From contig NC_084816.1 of NCBI RefSeq assembly GCF_963583255.1, positions 12,015,100-12,079,099 on the forward strand: a stretch of DNA of 64,000 nt, given 5' to 3'. The DNA comes from Pyrus communis (Eukaryota > Streptophyta > Magnoliopsida > Rosales > Rosaceae). The notes below the pieces were generated by a model, which worked only from the letters and a program-made list of their open reading frames with translations, searched no databases and was not told the DNA's origin. Both the position numbers and the translations under genes were made by a program. The first letter of the stretch is position 1. Every line of letters begins with the position of its first letter. Positions 1-10,595 of the stretch are shown piece by piece.

Positions 1-709
1 ATCCTTATCTAATTGCGATAGGCGCTTTATTGTACTTAGCTCAATGCATTAGACCCAACATCTCATTCGCTGTTAATCTTTTGGCAAGATACAGTAATGC
101 ACTAACACACAGACATCAGATTGGCATGAAAGACATCTTCCGCTACCTTAAGGGTACTACGAATTTGGGCTTGTTTTATCCCTATGGATCCTCGAGTGAT
201 GCCGCACCCCCTACTTCTCAAGTTAACCTTGTTGGTCAAGATACTTATCAGATCCGCATAAGGCACGTTCTCAAACGGGTTATGTCTTTATAGTTGGAGG
301 CATCGCAATCTCTTGGAGGTCAACTACCTTAGTTGCCACTTCGTCTAACCATCCAGAAATTCTCGCCTTACATGAAGCAACTTAGGAATGCTTTTGGTTG
401 AGAGCAGTAGTGGGCCATATTCTAAGCTCTTGCGATCTTTATCCTATAGTTGATGTCCCGACAACTATTTTTGAAGACAACGCAGCATGGATCAAACAAC
501 TCAAGAAGAGTTACATCAAAGGAGACAACACCAAGCACATTGTATTGAAGTTTTTCTTTTCACATCAACAACAAGAGCATCAGAAGATTGAAGTCACGCA
601 AATCCGTTCACAAGACAATCTAGCTAACCTCTTCACTAAATCAATGCCGAAGACGACGTTTCAGAAGCTTGTTCATGGAATTGCTAAGCGTAAACTTTCT
701 GAGTTGTAA
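1..709 (+). pseudogene. Ty1-copia pol 3' end (reverse transcriptase C-terminus and RNase H), broken
   Basis: The translation of 30-293 contains the conserved copia RT tail (YLAQCIRPNISFAVNLLARY, then a segment like RHQIGMKDIFRYLKGTTNLG). The translation of 398-709 is the end of the copia RNase H domain, with the FEDNAAWI-like and TKHI-like motifs and the terminal NLANLFTKSMP signature. The two lie in different frames with stops between them, so the polyprotein is disrupted. The element enters from the left edge and runs on the plus strand. In copia elements integrase precedes RT; it would lie outside this window. Identification is by motif recognition only. Confidence 0.85.
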
Positions 710-1128
710 CTTTGCTATTTCTCTTTGGAATTGTCTCAAACTCAGGGGGAGTATCTTGAAGATACTTGCTTGATCTTAATGTACTCTTTTTCCCTACGAT
801 TAGGAGCATTTTTCCCACTGGATTTTTGCTACCTAACTAAGTTTTAACGAGGCACCCACCTTGGGCTGGTCATATCCCTGATGATGTCCCGTAGGCGTTT
901 CTTTTGACTTTTGCATTTCTCAGGCATTTTTCCTTAGACTATGGATTTTGTCCTTACTTGGGTTTTTGCCATAGACTTAGGATTTTTTAGTGAGACTCAT
1001 TTACTTATGCAAGTTCCTACCTTATTGAGAATACGCGTTGTTCCTTAGAATCAGTGTTGACGAGTCGATTTCCTCAACTTCTGCATGATGCTAAATCTAC
1101 CTTGAGTATTTATACATTAAAAAGGGAG
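710..1128 (+). other. 3' untranslated part of the copia element
   Basis: This gene-free stretch between the RNase H stop and the LTR is T-rich and holds repeated variants of a 'ttttgccatagactta/ggatttt' phrase. That is typical of plant copia 3' leaders. It ends in a purine run (aaaaagggag, about 1119-1128), a plausible polypurine tract directly before the LTR. Confidence 0.55.
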
Positions 1129-1386
1129 TGTTGTAAACATTCCTAGTTTAAGTGTGATTGTGTAAATCCTATATTAGATTTGATTCTAGTTATCATTTCC
1201 TATTGTATCTTGTATTCCTTGGGGATGAAGGAATATCTTCTCTCCTTTTATTACTATAAATAAAAGCACAATGTAGGAGGGATAACAAAACACATTCCCC
1301 TACAATTCTACAAACACATCTCTCTCACTCTCTTTTCTCCTTGCCACCGGCCACCCTAACCTTGTCAGATAAAATAGATCACAACA
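1129..1386 (+). repeat. 3' LTR of the copia element
   Basis: Starts TGTTGTAAAC directly after a purine tract. The best end is ...GATCACAACA, giving 6-bp terminal inverted repeats TGTTGT/ACAACA. It contains a TATA/poly(A)-like stretch (actataaataaaag, about 1253-1266). The 5' LTR is outside the window, so the end is a judgement. Confidence 0.6.
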
Positions 1387-3199
1387 ATTCTTTATTTGTT
1401 TCAGTAGTTGTTCAAATTTCACATCTCACGTCAGAATAAGATTCTTCGCAGTTTCTATAAACTTCTCTCCACTTCTCTTATTTGATTTGTTTTTCTTTTC
1501 ATCTTCCAAAACCTATAACCATTTTGGAGACATTTTCTTCAAATTTATTTATATTTTGGATTGCTTGTTCTTTCTTGCTAGATCGGTACTTTGGTTTGTT
1601 TTCCTTGTTGGATCTTGTTGCTTCCCCTCCGTTACCCTTTTGTTGAAGATCAAGCTAAAAGGTGAGTTGAATTGGAAGTAAAAAAATGGAAATATAAACG
1701 CACATAGAATAAAATGCTTTATTTTATTTATTTCTTTATTAGAATAAGGTGAGTTGAAATTTATTAGTTTATTTTATTTATTAGTGGGCTTTATTTTTAC
1801 TTAGAAAAGTGCTCACATGACCTATTAACATCGAATCCAAAAATTCAAACCAAAACCAAATATATTCACTTAATCCAACATATATCACAATCGTATTAAT
1901 ATTCAAACCACATCAGTTAGGTCTCAAAAACATAATTAGAATAACGAAATTCGCATAAAAACACAATATTGGTTCCCTGGCCGTGCGCCGCCGCAGCAAC
2001 CCCCGCTCGTCGGAAAATTTAACTATTTTTAAAAATTCTCAAAAATTACAGAAACGAAGATCTCGAAGAGTAGAGAAAACTTTATAACTGCGGCCAAGTC
2101 CAATTTGGCCTAGAAAGGCCCCAATGTGCCTCGAACCCGTCGAAAACCTTATAAATGGGTGGTCCCAAAACATCACCTCCGATGCTCCGCCGCCCCTACC
2201 ATTGATTGGGCTTCGTTCCAGACCTCAAGGGGGAGTCTAATGGTGGTAGTAATTTGATAGAAACATTTCAAAATTTGGGGAATCCCGAGCAATGACCGTC
2301 GCACCCACTGATGCGTTTTTCCTGATTTCAAGGCCAAATCTATTATTTTTGGGGTGTACTAGGAAGAGGGAACGATTGGGTTTGAAGTATGGATCAATTC
2401 GACACCCTTCATGTCGTCTAAGGTGGCCGGAATCAAAAGATCCGACCGAGTCGGGTTGTGGGTATAACTGGGTCGAAGGATTCCCTCATTCTCCCTTCTT
2501 TCTATGCTTCATCTCTACCCCCATTGGCCATTCCCCCCCCCCCCCCCTGATTCCTTCCCTCTTCTCTCCTTTCTATGATTTTCTTTCAATTCCAACCGTC
2601 CATTTTTGTTTCTTCCTTTCATCTCAGCAACATATGTGGCATGTCACATGGCTCCAGATTTTCTGGAGCCTTCTAAAGATGTTTAAAATTACCAATTTAT
2701 CTCCAACTTTAAACATTAATAACTTCTTCATTCTAACTCCGGTTCACAAACGGTTTGCACCTATGCATTCATGAGATCGAGCTCTATTCAAAAATATAAA
2801 TTTTGTCCTCAAAAGGTCTACATATTTTAAATAATTAATGTCCAAACTTTAAACCTCATAACTAGTTTAATTTAAAACTAAACTTTTATGAATTAATATA
2901 AATTCTCAATTCTTTTCACATATTCATATATTTAAATTTTCCAGCGTATTACATGCTAGAACTTACTTCCTCTCATTCTACCATTTCTTTGGCTGAGCAT
3001 TGCTTAATTTCCTTTCTTTCATTCCTATACTCTAGCAAGCTTTTGATTAAGGACCTGATTGCTACCACTTAGTCTTTCTTCTTCTGTTCTGTCATCATTG
3101 GTGATGGTGGGCTGGGATAATGTGAAATCGTATTCCTCCTTAGTGAGCAACAATCCTTATTCCAAGAGCTTCTAGGCCATCACCTTGGTAAGGTGGCCG
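1387..3199. other. Gene-free, probably old transposon or LTR debris
   Basis: AT-rich sequence with a GC-richer island around 1980-2500. A 160-codon frame there (2292-2774) has no recognisable domain and crosses a C homopolymer near 2537-2548. The style (gene-free, mixed base composition) is that of an old LTR, but no partner copy is visible. I see no gene. Confidence 0.5.
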
Positions 3200-3499
3200 T
3201 TCTAATCATCTCCTGAAATTGTAAAATTCCAACGTTGGGGTTGTAACAGTTGGCCTCATCAATATTGGCAGTAGAGAGAAATGGTCGTGATTCGGCCTTC
3301 ACTATCTCCTAGAACCCTTGCCTGACAATAGTTGGTTCATAGTAGAAAGCAACTTATTAATGCAGGGTTCATGGTATAGACAAACTTTAGTGTATCCAAT
3401 CTCTTCCCAATAAAGCCCCATAAGTGGAATTGTTATCCACCACAAAGAATGCCATCATGATCTTCTTGGACCCCAGATCTACCTCAAAATGCAATATAA
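3200..3499 (-). pseudogene. Gypsy A, downstream part of the protease region
   Basis: Read on the minus strand, 3499 down to about 3390 encodes the end of a retroviral-type aspartic protease: EVDLGSKKIMMAFFVVDN followed by the family signature STYGALLGRDWIH. Below 3390 the frame decays. The 5' half of the same domain is at 14821-15090, and the two halves join in frame across the inserted element (one copy of TATAA removed). This proves that 3500-14820 is an insertion into gypsy A. Confidence 0.85.
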
Positions 3500-5661
3500 T
3501 GATGCGAGAATTAAACGCACACAAATTAAACCCTATTTGTGACAATTGTAGTAATGATGTAAGTAGGGATCGTTCTAACCGGGGATTAACTAGGGGTGCT
3601 AATCTAATATGAATTGACTCAAAAACATAAAAACTAAACTTAAAGACTCTTAACAAGACTACTATGACTCAGAACAGCTTTGAAACACTCAAAACTGCCT
3701 AAAACAATCAAATTGATTCAAACAGACACTAGAACTTAATTTGGACGAAAATACATTTGGTTTTGACTCTAAAGACTCAAAAGGACTCTTTTGGACAGAT
3801 TTGGAACAAATGAGAAGGGGGGGGTTTAGATTTTGGACGAATTTAAAAGAAAACAAGTGACTTAAAACCTTAAAACAGATTTTGGACGAAAATAAGAAAA
3901 GATTGTAAAAACGAATTTGATGGAATGGAATGGATGGGAAGCTAGCTAAGGGGTTCATCTCCACACATGTTATACTTGCATATAAAACGATTTCCAATTG
4001 CTTTTCAATAAACCATAAATTCTCAACGCCCCAGATTAACCGTGAATTGCACTAATTAACCCTCAGATTTTCCTAACGTTATTGAATTGGATGATTGCAT
4101 ACGACAACCCAAAACATTCCCCACAAGTCTCCTACATGATTGCATAATAGAGATACAAGCAAGAATCATTAAGTTCTATGAAAACCATAAGCATTGACGA
4201 AGCACTTATTACTATGATTGCATGAAACTTATGCCAAGAATTTACTTAACGCGATTGAGATCATCAACCTTTACTACTTGTGAATATAATTCCATAACGA
4301 TTAGGTGAAATTTCCTTATATCCTAGCATCCAATTTATGCATGATAATTAAGCGTGCACTCTCAACCAACACACATAAATCAATGTAATTCACATAGATA
4401 AGTAAATTGAATTCACAACTTATGAAACGCAATTAGAAGTAATCAAATCATATCGCAAGCATAAACATGTATTTCGAATCCCCCCTAGCCAAGGGGGGGT
4501 TTAGTTCCTCATACGTACAAGACAAAGAGAATTGAAATTAAACATTGAAATCAAAGGAAAAGAAACACCTAAACATTCCAACAACTCAAACTTGAATTGT
4601 ATGAACGTTTAGGCCCTCTTCTCTTCCTCTTTGTTGCGGCACAAGGTCTAAGGATAGGTTTTGGGGTGGTATTTGTATGGAGGAATGGATGTGTGATGGT
4701 AGGGTAGTGTTTTGGAGGGATGAGGAGTGGTTGGAGTGGCTACAATGGAGGAGTAAATGCTGGAATGTGGAATGGGAGTGCACGGCTTCAGGATTTGTTG
4801 CTGGAATGGATTGGTGCTTGCGGCTCCAAGGGAAGTTCTCTTTGTTGGTGAGGGAATGCATGGTTTTATAGGGAGAATGGGAGGATATGTGGCTGAATGA
4901 TTAAGATTGCATGTGGCTCTATGATTATGGGTGCATGTGGCTGAAATAATGAAGGGAATGCATGTGAAAAACAGCTAGGAAAAGTTGGTGGAAAGCTGGA
5001 ATTGCAAAGGGGAAGCACGGCACAAAGGAGAATGAATGTGTGGCTGAATATGGATGAATGATTAAGAGTGCATATGGGTGAATTATAGAATGGGAAAGCA
5101 TGTGAGTGACAGCTAGGGTGATTGGTGGCTGCAATGATGAAGTGGACAACCTGGAAATGCAAGGGGAATGGCTGGAATGAAGGGGGAAGCACGGCACAAA
5201 AGGGAAAAGCATGTGGAATGTCTTTTATTTCTGAATTTAGGCAAGGATTTAGGAATATAAAAGGGTATGTGAGTTATGGCTGAAATAGGTATGAGAAAGG
5301 AAGGTGTTTAAGTGTTTAAAATAGGGAGCAAAGCCCTTCCTTGCACGGCAAGGAAGGGAGACACAAGGAAACACACGGCATTGCTTAAGGTTGCAAGTTT
5401 TGTGACTTAGAATAGGTAGGAGCCCTTGATATTGCTGAAACTTGGAGTCTTTAATTTCGTCCATTCCTTTTGCTCCAAACATAAGCTATTCATTCCAAGT
5501 CCAATTTTGCTCCAAAATGCTCCAAAATCCATCTTTTTGCTTCCTTAGCCATATGAACCTAAAAACACACGAAAATGGCTTAAACTACTAAAACAACTAG
5601 GAATTAACAAAATAAATGCACGAAAACAAGCTAACTAAGTCGCCTAAATATGCTCCTATCA
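3500..5661 (-). repeat. 3' LTR of the young element
   Basis: On the minus strand it starts TGATAGGAGCATATTTAGGC at 5661 and ends CTCGCATCA at 3500. It is almost identical to 12660-14820. Short ORFs inside it (for example 4586-4861 and 4866-5192) occur in both copies because the LTR is duplicated; they show no known domain and I do not treat them as genes. Confidence 0.93.
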
Positions 5662-5678
5662 AATTCCCCCACACTTAG
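5662..5678 (-). promoter_or_regulatory. Polypurine tract before the 3' LTR
   Basis: On the minus strand the sequence reads ctaagtgtgggggaatt directly upstream of the LTR start TGATAGG. This is the expected position and composition of the plus-strand priming site. Confidence 0.8.
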
Positions 5679-7393
5679 CTTTTGCTAGTCCTCGAGCAAA
5701 ACAAAAGAACAAAAGAACACGAAACTAGACAAAACGAACAAAACACAACCTACACCTTCCAACATTTGCCTCAGGGATTTCCAATGCACATGACATGTTA
5801 AAAATCATCATTCCCACAGATTTTGGTCATCTTTACACTTAAGTACATACTTAATCATAGTCACCACATACTAGTTCACAATTAAGCATTTAAAACCATG
5901 TTTTGAATGTAGTAACATGCCTTAGAGAATTTGCTCAATTCCTTACAAGATATGCACTCAATTTTCACTCAGATTTTCTTACTACACACCCTAATCTAGT
6001 TACATGTGAGAAGATTGATGTAAACATGAAAACGAACACTCACATATATGTATCACAAAGAAAGCAATTTCTGGAGTTAATAAGCATGTTTAGGTATGAT
6101 CTCATGAATGGAATGCTACTACTTAGATGCGAGAACCAGTGACACCATATGCTCATACCAAGTTCAAACTCCACAAATTGAAACACATAATACTCAAGAT
6201 TGAAGTCACGGGTTGTACTGGGGCTTGGGGTGTTTGGATAACAAAGAAGGGATATGGAAAACAAAGGTTCTTAAAGAAATAGTGAGCAAAGCACTTGAAT
6301 CAACTTAGAATTCACTTTTGAATGAAAACTCAACTTTTGAACAAAAAGGGAGAATTTAGACAATTTAGGGCCAGATTTGGTGTTTTGGACCCTTTCTTCA
6401 ACATTCAACACTTAATCACTCATTCTTTCATCTTTTCAAGCTCTTTTTCCTTTCTTTCTTTCTTTTCTTTTCTGTTTTTCTTTTTCATACGTTTTTCACA
6501 ACTTTTTCTTTTCTTTTGAATCTCAAAACATACATAAACACTTAAGAACAAACATTCTCTCCCCCACACTCATTTTCTTTCATAATGTAACTCAAAAGGA
6601 ATTCATTTAAGTCATGCTCACTATCTTTTAAGAACAAGGGTGTGGACTATCCTAAACTAGGCTAGGTGAGGATAATGTGGGTTAACAAAGAATAAAGGCT
6701 AAACAAGGCTCAACGGGGTTAACTTAAACATATAATGAAGTAGGATACACGGCAATTTGGCTTTGGTGGTGGTCACTACACAACTTTTTCTTGAATATGT
6801 GTTATGCAAATCAATAACATGCTTCGAATGGAATGGGCATGAGTTCTAGCATTTGGAACTATATGATGAAATGCCTTCTAAGTAGTAACCAAGCAAAGAA
6901 TAATGAGACCAAGCAACGACTTTAGAAAACAATAATGCACAGATTTTAACTCTCCAAATAACGTTTAGGCTCAAGTCTCACAAGGTTGTAGCATTTGTTT
7001 GAGTTCCTTCCTTCAAGCATGTTACAAAAACAAATTTTTCTTTTATGATTGCATGTGAAGTCATACATTATAACCATAACCAAGCATATACCAAGAGTAA
7101 ATCAAACTTTTCTTCATGTTTATAACTCTTTTTAACAGTCATGCAATTACAAACCAAATCCTCATCATTGTGTTGGAAGGTACCCTAAGACACAAACACA
7201 CAAAAACGACTCAAAACACTCTTTTTAGGCTTTTCAAAACATGTTTTTCAAATTTTTATATGATTTTCGGAGTTATAAAACAAAACATACTAAAACACTC
7301 TAAAATAGCTTAAAAACACCTTAAAACAGCAAGGAACAACACTTGAAGTTATGGGTGATAAAATCCCACGAATTTGCATCAAATACTTAGTTA
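5679..7393 (-). other. Gene-free internal region of the young element
   Basis: AT-rich sequence with no frame longer than about 80 codons and no recognisable domain. It lies between the real polypurine tract and a second tract-like site at 7394. Pyrimidine-rich runs occur near 6430-6500. Confidence 0.6.
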
Positions 7394-7420
7394 CCCCCCC
7401 CCCCCCCCCACACTTAAATC
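7394..7420 (-). promoter_or_regulatory. Second polypurine-tract-like site inside the element
   Basis: On the minus strand this reads gatttaagtgt followed by 16 G residues. It is preceded by ttgaggacaatg (about 7424-7435). The real tract at 5662 has the same arrangement: a GAGGAC motif, a short spacer, then TAAGTGTGGGGG. It may be an internal priming site or a relic of an older 3' end. Confidence 0.5.
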
Positions 7421-8903
7421 AAACATTGTCCTCAATGTTTTAAGCATAGATTCACACAAAACATAAGTAAACACAAAAACTGCAACTAAACATACTAAAC
7501 ATGGCAGAATGTAACTAACAAAGAGAAGAGTTTAGGGACGCAAATCTGGTTATGGAGTGTAAATTCCATCTTCTCCTTGGTGATTGCATTGCGGCTTGAT
7601 CTTGGTGATTCCACAGGCTTAATCTTGAACTGGGCTGGAAGATTCTTTTGTTCAATCTTTCCAATTCGTATTGAAGAGGGTTAGAGGATAACTCAGCATA
7701 TGCAGTTGTTGTGCTTGTCTCCACATGCTTCAATGTATCATTTTCACTTGCCTTAGCTGTTCTCCAAGCAGATGTGGTCCCTTCTCTGGAAGTGTATCAA
7801 CCGTTGAAGATGGCTACTCGAGAGCAACGCTAGGTAAGCAACCAGGGAATAGATTCCAGGTAGTCGGTTCCAGATCGGAAGATTGACTCCAAGTGCCGGC
7901 TGATTGCTCTCTTTCACTTTGCTATGCGAGTAAGAACAAGGACAAAGGAAAAGACAGGGAAAGATCATGATATGAGATACCTTTGCTTTCGCCCTTGATG
8001 ATATGAGATACTTTTGCTTTTGAAGAAGCAGCGAATGAATCAGCACATATATTTGTTGTGCTTGTCTCCACATGCTTCGATCTACCGTTTTCTCATGCCT
8101 CATCTGTACTCCAGGTATCTGGTATCTTCTTTCGGGATACATCAATGGTTGAATAGGTGTTCTCAAGGGAAAAAGAAAACTGAGCATGTTGAGAGGCTTT
8201 GCTGGGAGTGCGCCCTCAGAGGTGAGGAAGAGTTGGGCATTTTTTTTGCAGGTCTGCTTTGCCATAAAAGATGAAGGTCGACATATATAGGGATTTCCCA
8301 ATAGCAAGTGGTGGTACTGTTCCTTTACCATTGTCGACAAAAGTTTTGATCCAGCAAATCCGACTTTTTGAAAAAGAGTGATGACTCTTCGATCCTTGAA
8401 TAAGCGGCCCAGCTTTTGAGGTTCGGAGGGTGTTACCTCTTTGATTTCTGAACAAACGCTTCTTCGATTTTTGAGCAAGCGTCTCTTTGATTTCTGAACA
8501 AACGCCTCTTTGATTTCTGAGCAAGCGCCTCTTCGATTTCTGAACAAACGCCTCTTTGATTTCTGAATGGCAAGTAGTAGTGTGGATGCGGCTCTGTCAC
8601 CCACGCTTGTCGGCAAAAGTGTGTAGTTGGGATAATGACCTCCACGCGTTTTCAACTTTGTCAGAGATCTTTTGACAAAGTTGTACACGTTATCTGAAAA
8701 GCCGAGATTGTGTCTGAAGAGTGTTGACGAACTTTACGCAGGAAAATCCGGCTTTTTGAATTGGTGGCCGTGTCGCCTTTCCTTTTTATAGAGGTATCGA
8801 TCACCTCCAATATGCACACTTTGAAGATTGCCCATTTGTGAAAATCGTCTCCGGCCCTTTGAGATTTTACTCCATCCACCCTTCTCTTTTAACACCTTTG
8901 AAA
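7421..8903. other. Internal region with partial duplications, no clear gene
   Basis: A 311-codon minus frame (7753-8688) is open but has no domain, and part of it is simply the translated 23-bp repeat array. An 18-bp phrase (cttgtctccacatgcttc) occurs twice, near 7714 and 8060, showing a partial internal duplication. The stretch lies upstream of the plus-strand coiled-coil ORF and could hold its promoter; that is inference. Confidence 0.45.
8436..8567. repeat. Tandem array, 23-bp unit, about 5.7 copies
   Basis: Five full units and one partial unit follow each other without gaps at 8436, 8459, 8482, 8505, 8528 and 8551. They are variants of cctctttgatttctga(a/g)caa(a/g)cg. The units alternate between the 'aacaaacg' and 'gagcaagcg' types, suggesting growth by 46-bp steps. 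Confidence 0.85.
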
Positions 8904-9536
8904 ATGGCTAACCCATCTAACCTTTGCTTAGATTTGAGTCTCAGCAGTGATACGGGTGCGCCGCGTCAAGGTAATGTATGGCGCCCGTCTTTCTTATCTT
9001 CTAATGGCCCTCTTACAGGTGAAGACTCCGTGATGAAGGATGCAACAACAACTACAATAGTAGCTAGGAACCTCCTCACTCCTAAAGATAGTAGGCTGCT
9101 TTCAGGACGGTCCGATGAGTTGGCCGTTCAAGAGTCCCTAGCTCTCAATGTTTAGTGTGCGGGCTCTGTGTCCAACATGGGCCAATGCCTACTTGCTCGA
9201 TCCCGTCAAGTTGAATCATTGATGGCAGAGGTGAAAAATCTTAAGCAAGAGATCAAGCAGCTTAAGCACGAGAATAGAAGTTTGCACGTGCTTGCAAATA
9301 ATTATTCGACGGGCATGAAGAGGAAGCTTGATGAGCTGCAAGAATCTGAAGGTCGAATTCAAAGTGACCGTCAAAGGCTTGCGGCTTTCCTCCAGAGGCA
9401 CATTTTTCCTGCGTCATCTAGCGTTCCACCAAGTATTGAGGCCTCGAATGATCTATCTTCGATGCCTCCCGCTCCGATGCCTCCCGCTCCTAGAGTTTTG
9501 CCATGTAGTGGGGCTTCACGTAAACAACCTTTGTGA
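8904..9536 (+). CDS. Antisense coiled-coil ORF carried by the LTR element (one in-frame TAG)
   Basis: The frame runs opposite to gag and protease. I chose ATG 8904 (MANPSNLCLDLS) over upstream possibilities because the acidic/leucine start resembles similar frames I know from Rosaceae repeats. The frame is closed by one TAG at 9153-9155 and then continues in the same frame to 9536, about 210 codons in all. The second half is strongly predicted coiled coil by eye: a stretch from VESLMAEVKNLKQEI through KQLKHENRSLHVLANN to MKRKLDELQESEGRI, with heptad-spaced leucines. A proline-rich tail repeats the PPAPM motif. No catalytic domain is visible. It sits between the gag-pro end and the 3' LTR, where some Tat-type elements carry extra antisense ORFs (established knowledge of that lineage). 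Whether it is expressed is unknown. Confidence 0.6.
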
Positions 9537-9668
9537 AAGTTACATTTTTTTTTTCCCGCACTTGTAACTTCTCGGAGATTAATGCTTTATTTTATTCAGT
9601 GTATTGGGTTGCCTCCCAAGTAGCGCTTTCTTTATCGTCTTGCAGCCGGACGATGGTATGCTCATTCC
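9537..9668 (-). other. Conserved noncoding motif downstream of the gag-pro frame
   Basis: On the minus strand, about 9603-9648 reads gacgataaagaaagcgct followed by acttgggaggcaaccc. This sequence normally follows the pol gene in autonomous Athila/Tat elements. Finding it close to the protease suggests pol was deleted between the two. Confidence 0.5.
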
Positions 9669-10010
9669 TCACGTAAGGCCCACGGCATGGAGGGGTATGT
9701 CCTCCACGACATGCTCAACAAAGTTCTCGTAGTACGGCTCAATGAATGGGAGGGGATAGTGATCCTCCCTGATTCTGGCGTTTGGATTCCTAAATTCCCT
9801 GTAACTTATCCCACCACCTTGAAATTGATTGGGTACCTGCACCAAAGAAGGTAACAACCTATTAGTTGAAATGGGAATCAGAATTGGGATTGGAGACTTA
9901 CTAGGATGTTGTGGCAATGCCCCAAGGGCAGCCACCCTCTTGCCAATTTTAGCACAAGGCACGGCCATATTGGATGTTTTTAGGGTAGTGGCATGCTCGT
10001 TGTGCTCCAA
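9669..10010 (-). pseudogene. Continuation of the gag-pro frame, post-protease region
   Basis: A 113-codon frame (starting EHNEHATTLKTSNMAVPCAK) lies in the same reading frame as the protease and is separated from it by a TGA at 10065-10067. It has no catalytic motif of its own. It looks like the protease-to-RT linker, which in an autonomous element would lead into RT; here no RT follows. Confidence 0.6.
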
Positions 10011-10064
10011 TCCAATTCCTTCCTTGATGGTGATTCTAGATGCATCCTTCTTGATTTGTGTGGA

Positions 10065-10595
10065 TCATTTCGGCCCTATGTCCTTATGCACATCTATGAC
10101 AAAACAAGAATGAACATCATTAGTATTCTTAATAGATTCAGACACTTTAAAATTAATCATATCACCACCAAACTCCATAGTTAAGGCTCCTTTGGCCACG
10201 TCAATCTTGGTGTGGGCTGTTTTCATGAAAGGACGTCCAAGTAAGAGTGGCGATGGTGGAGAGTGGGTTGAATCCTCCATGTCAAGCACATAGAAATCTG
10301 CAGGAAAAATCAAGTGGTCCACCTGCACCAAAACGTCTTCCAAAACTCCTCTCGGGTATGCATTAGATCGATCAACTAATTGAATAATGACACCATCATT
10401 TTTAAGCTCTCCTAGATTCATAGATGCATAAACAGAGTATGGCATGACATTAATTGATGCACCTAAATCTAGCATAGCATGTTCGAACCTTTTATTACCA
10501 ATTACACAAGGGATGGTGAAACTACCTAGATCTTTGCATTTAGGTGGTAACTTTCTTTGCAATATTGCAGAGACATTCTCACTTACATGTACCAC
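10065..10595 (-). pseudogene. Retrotransposon aspartic protease domain of the young element
   Basis: The protease cleaves the Gag-Pol polyprotein. The catalytic motif is visible as LDLGASINVMP near residues 42-52 (D-L-G-A in place of D-T/S-G-A, as is usual in this plant lineage), and the closing motif is SPLLLGRPFMKTA. The frame is continuous with gag on its upstream side except for one TAG at 10596-10598, so Gag and Pro were a single polyprotein. It is called a pseudogene because stop codons bound it on both sides. The domain itself looks intact. Confidence 0.85.

Noticed and set aside
1487..1681. 64-codon plus frame after the copia LTR
   Set aside because: Phe/Leu-rich reading of T-rich DNA with no domain or start context.
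2292..2774. 160-codon plus frame
   Set aside because: Crosses a C homopolymer, has no recognisable domain and sits in transposon-like debris.
4586..5212. His/Ser/Pro-rich short frames, repeated at 13744-14370
   Set aside because: They are in both LTR copies of the same element, so the duplication is not evidence of selection. No domain.
7753..8688. 311-codon open frame on the minus strand
   Set aside because: No domain, contains the translated 23-bp array, and lies in the noncoding internal part of the LTR element. Openness seems to be by chance.
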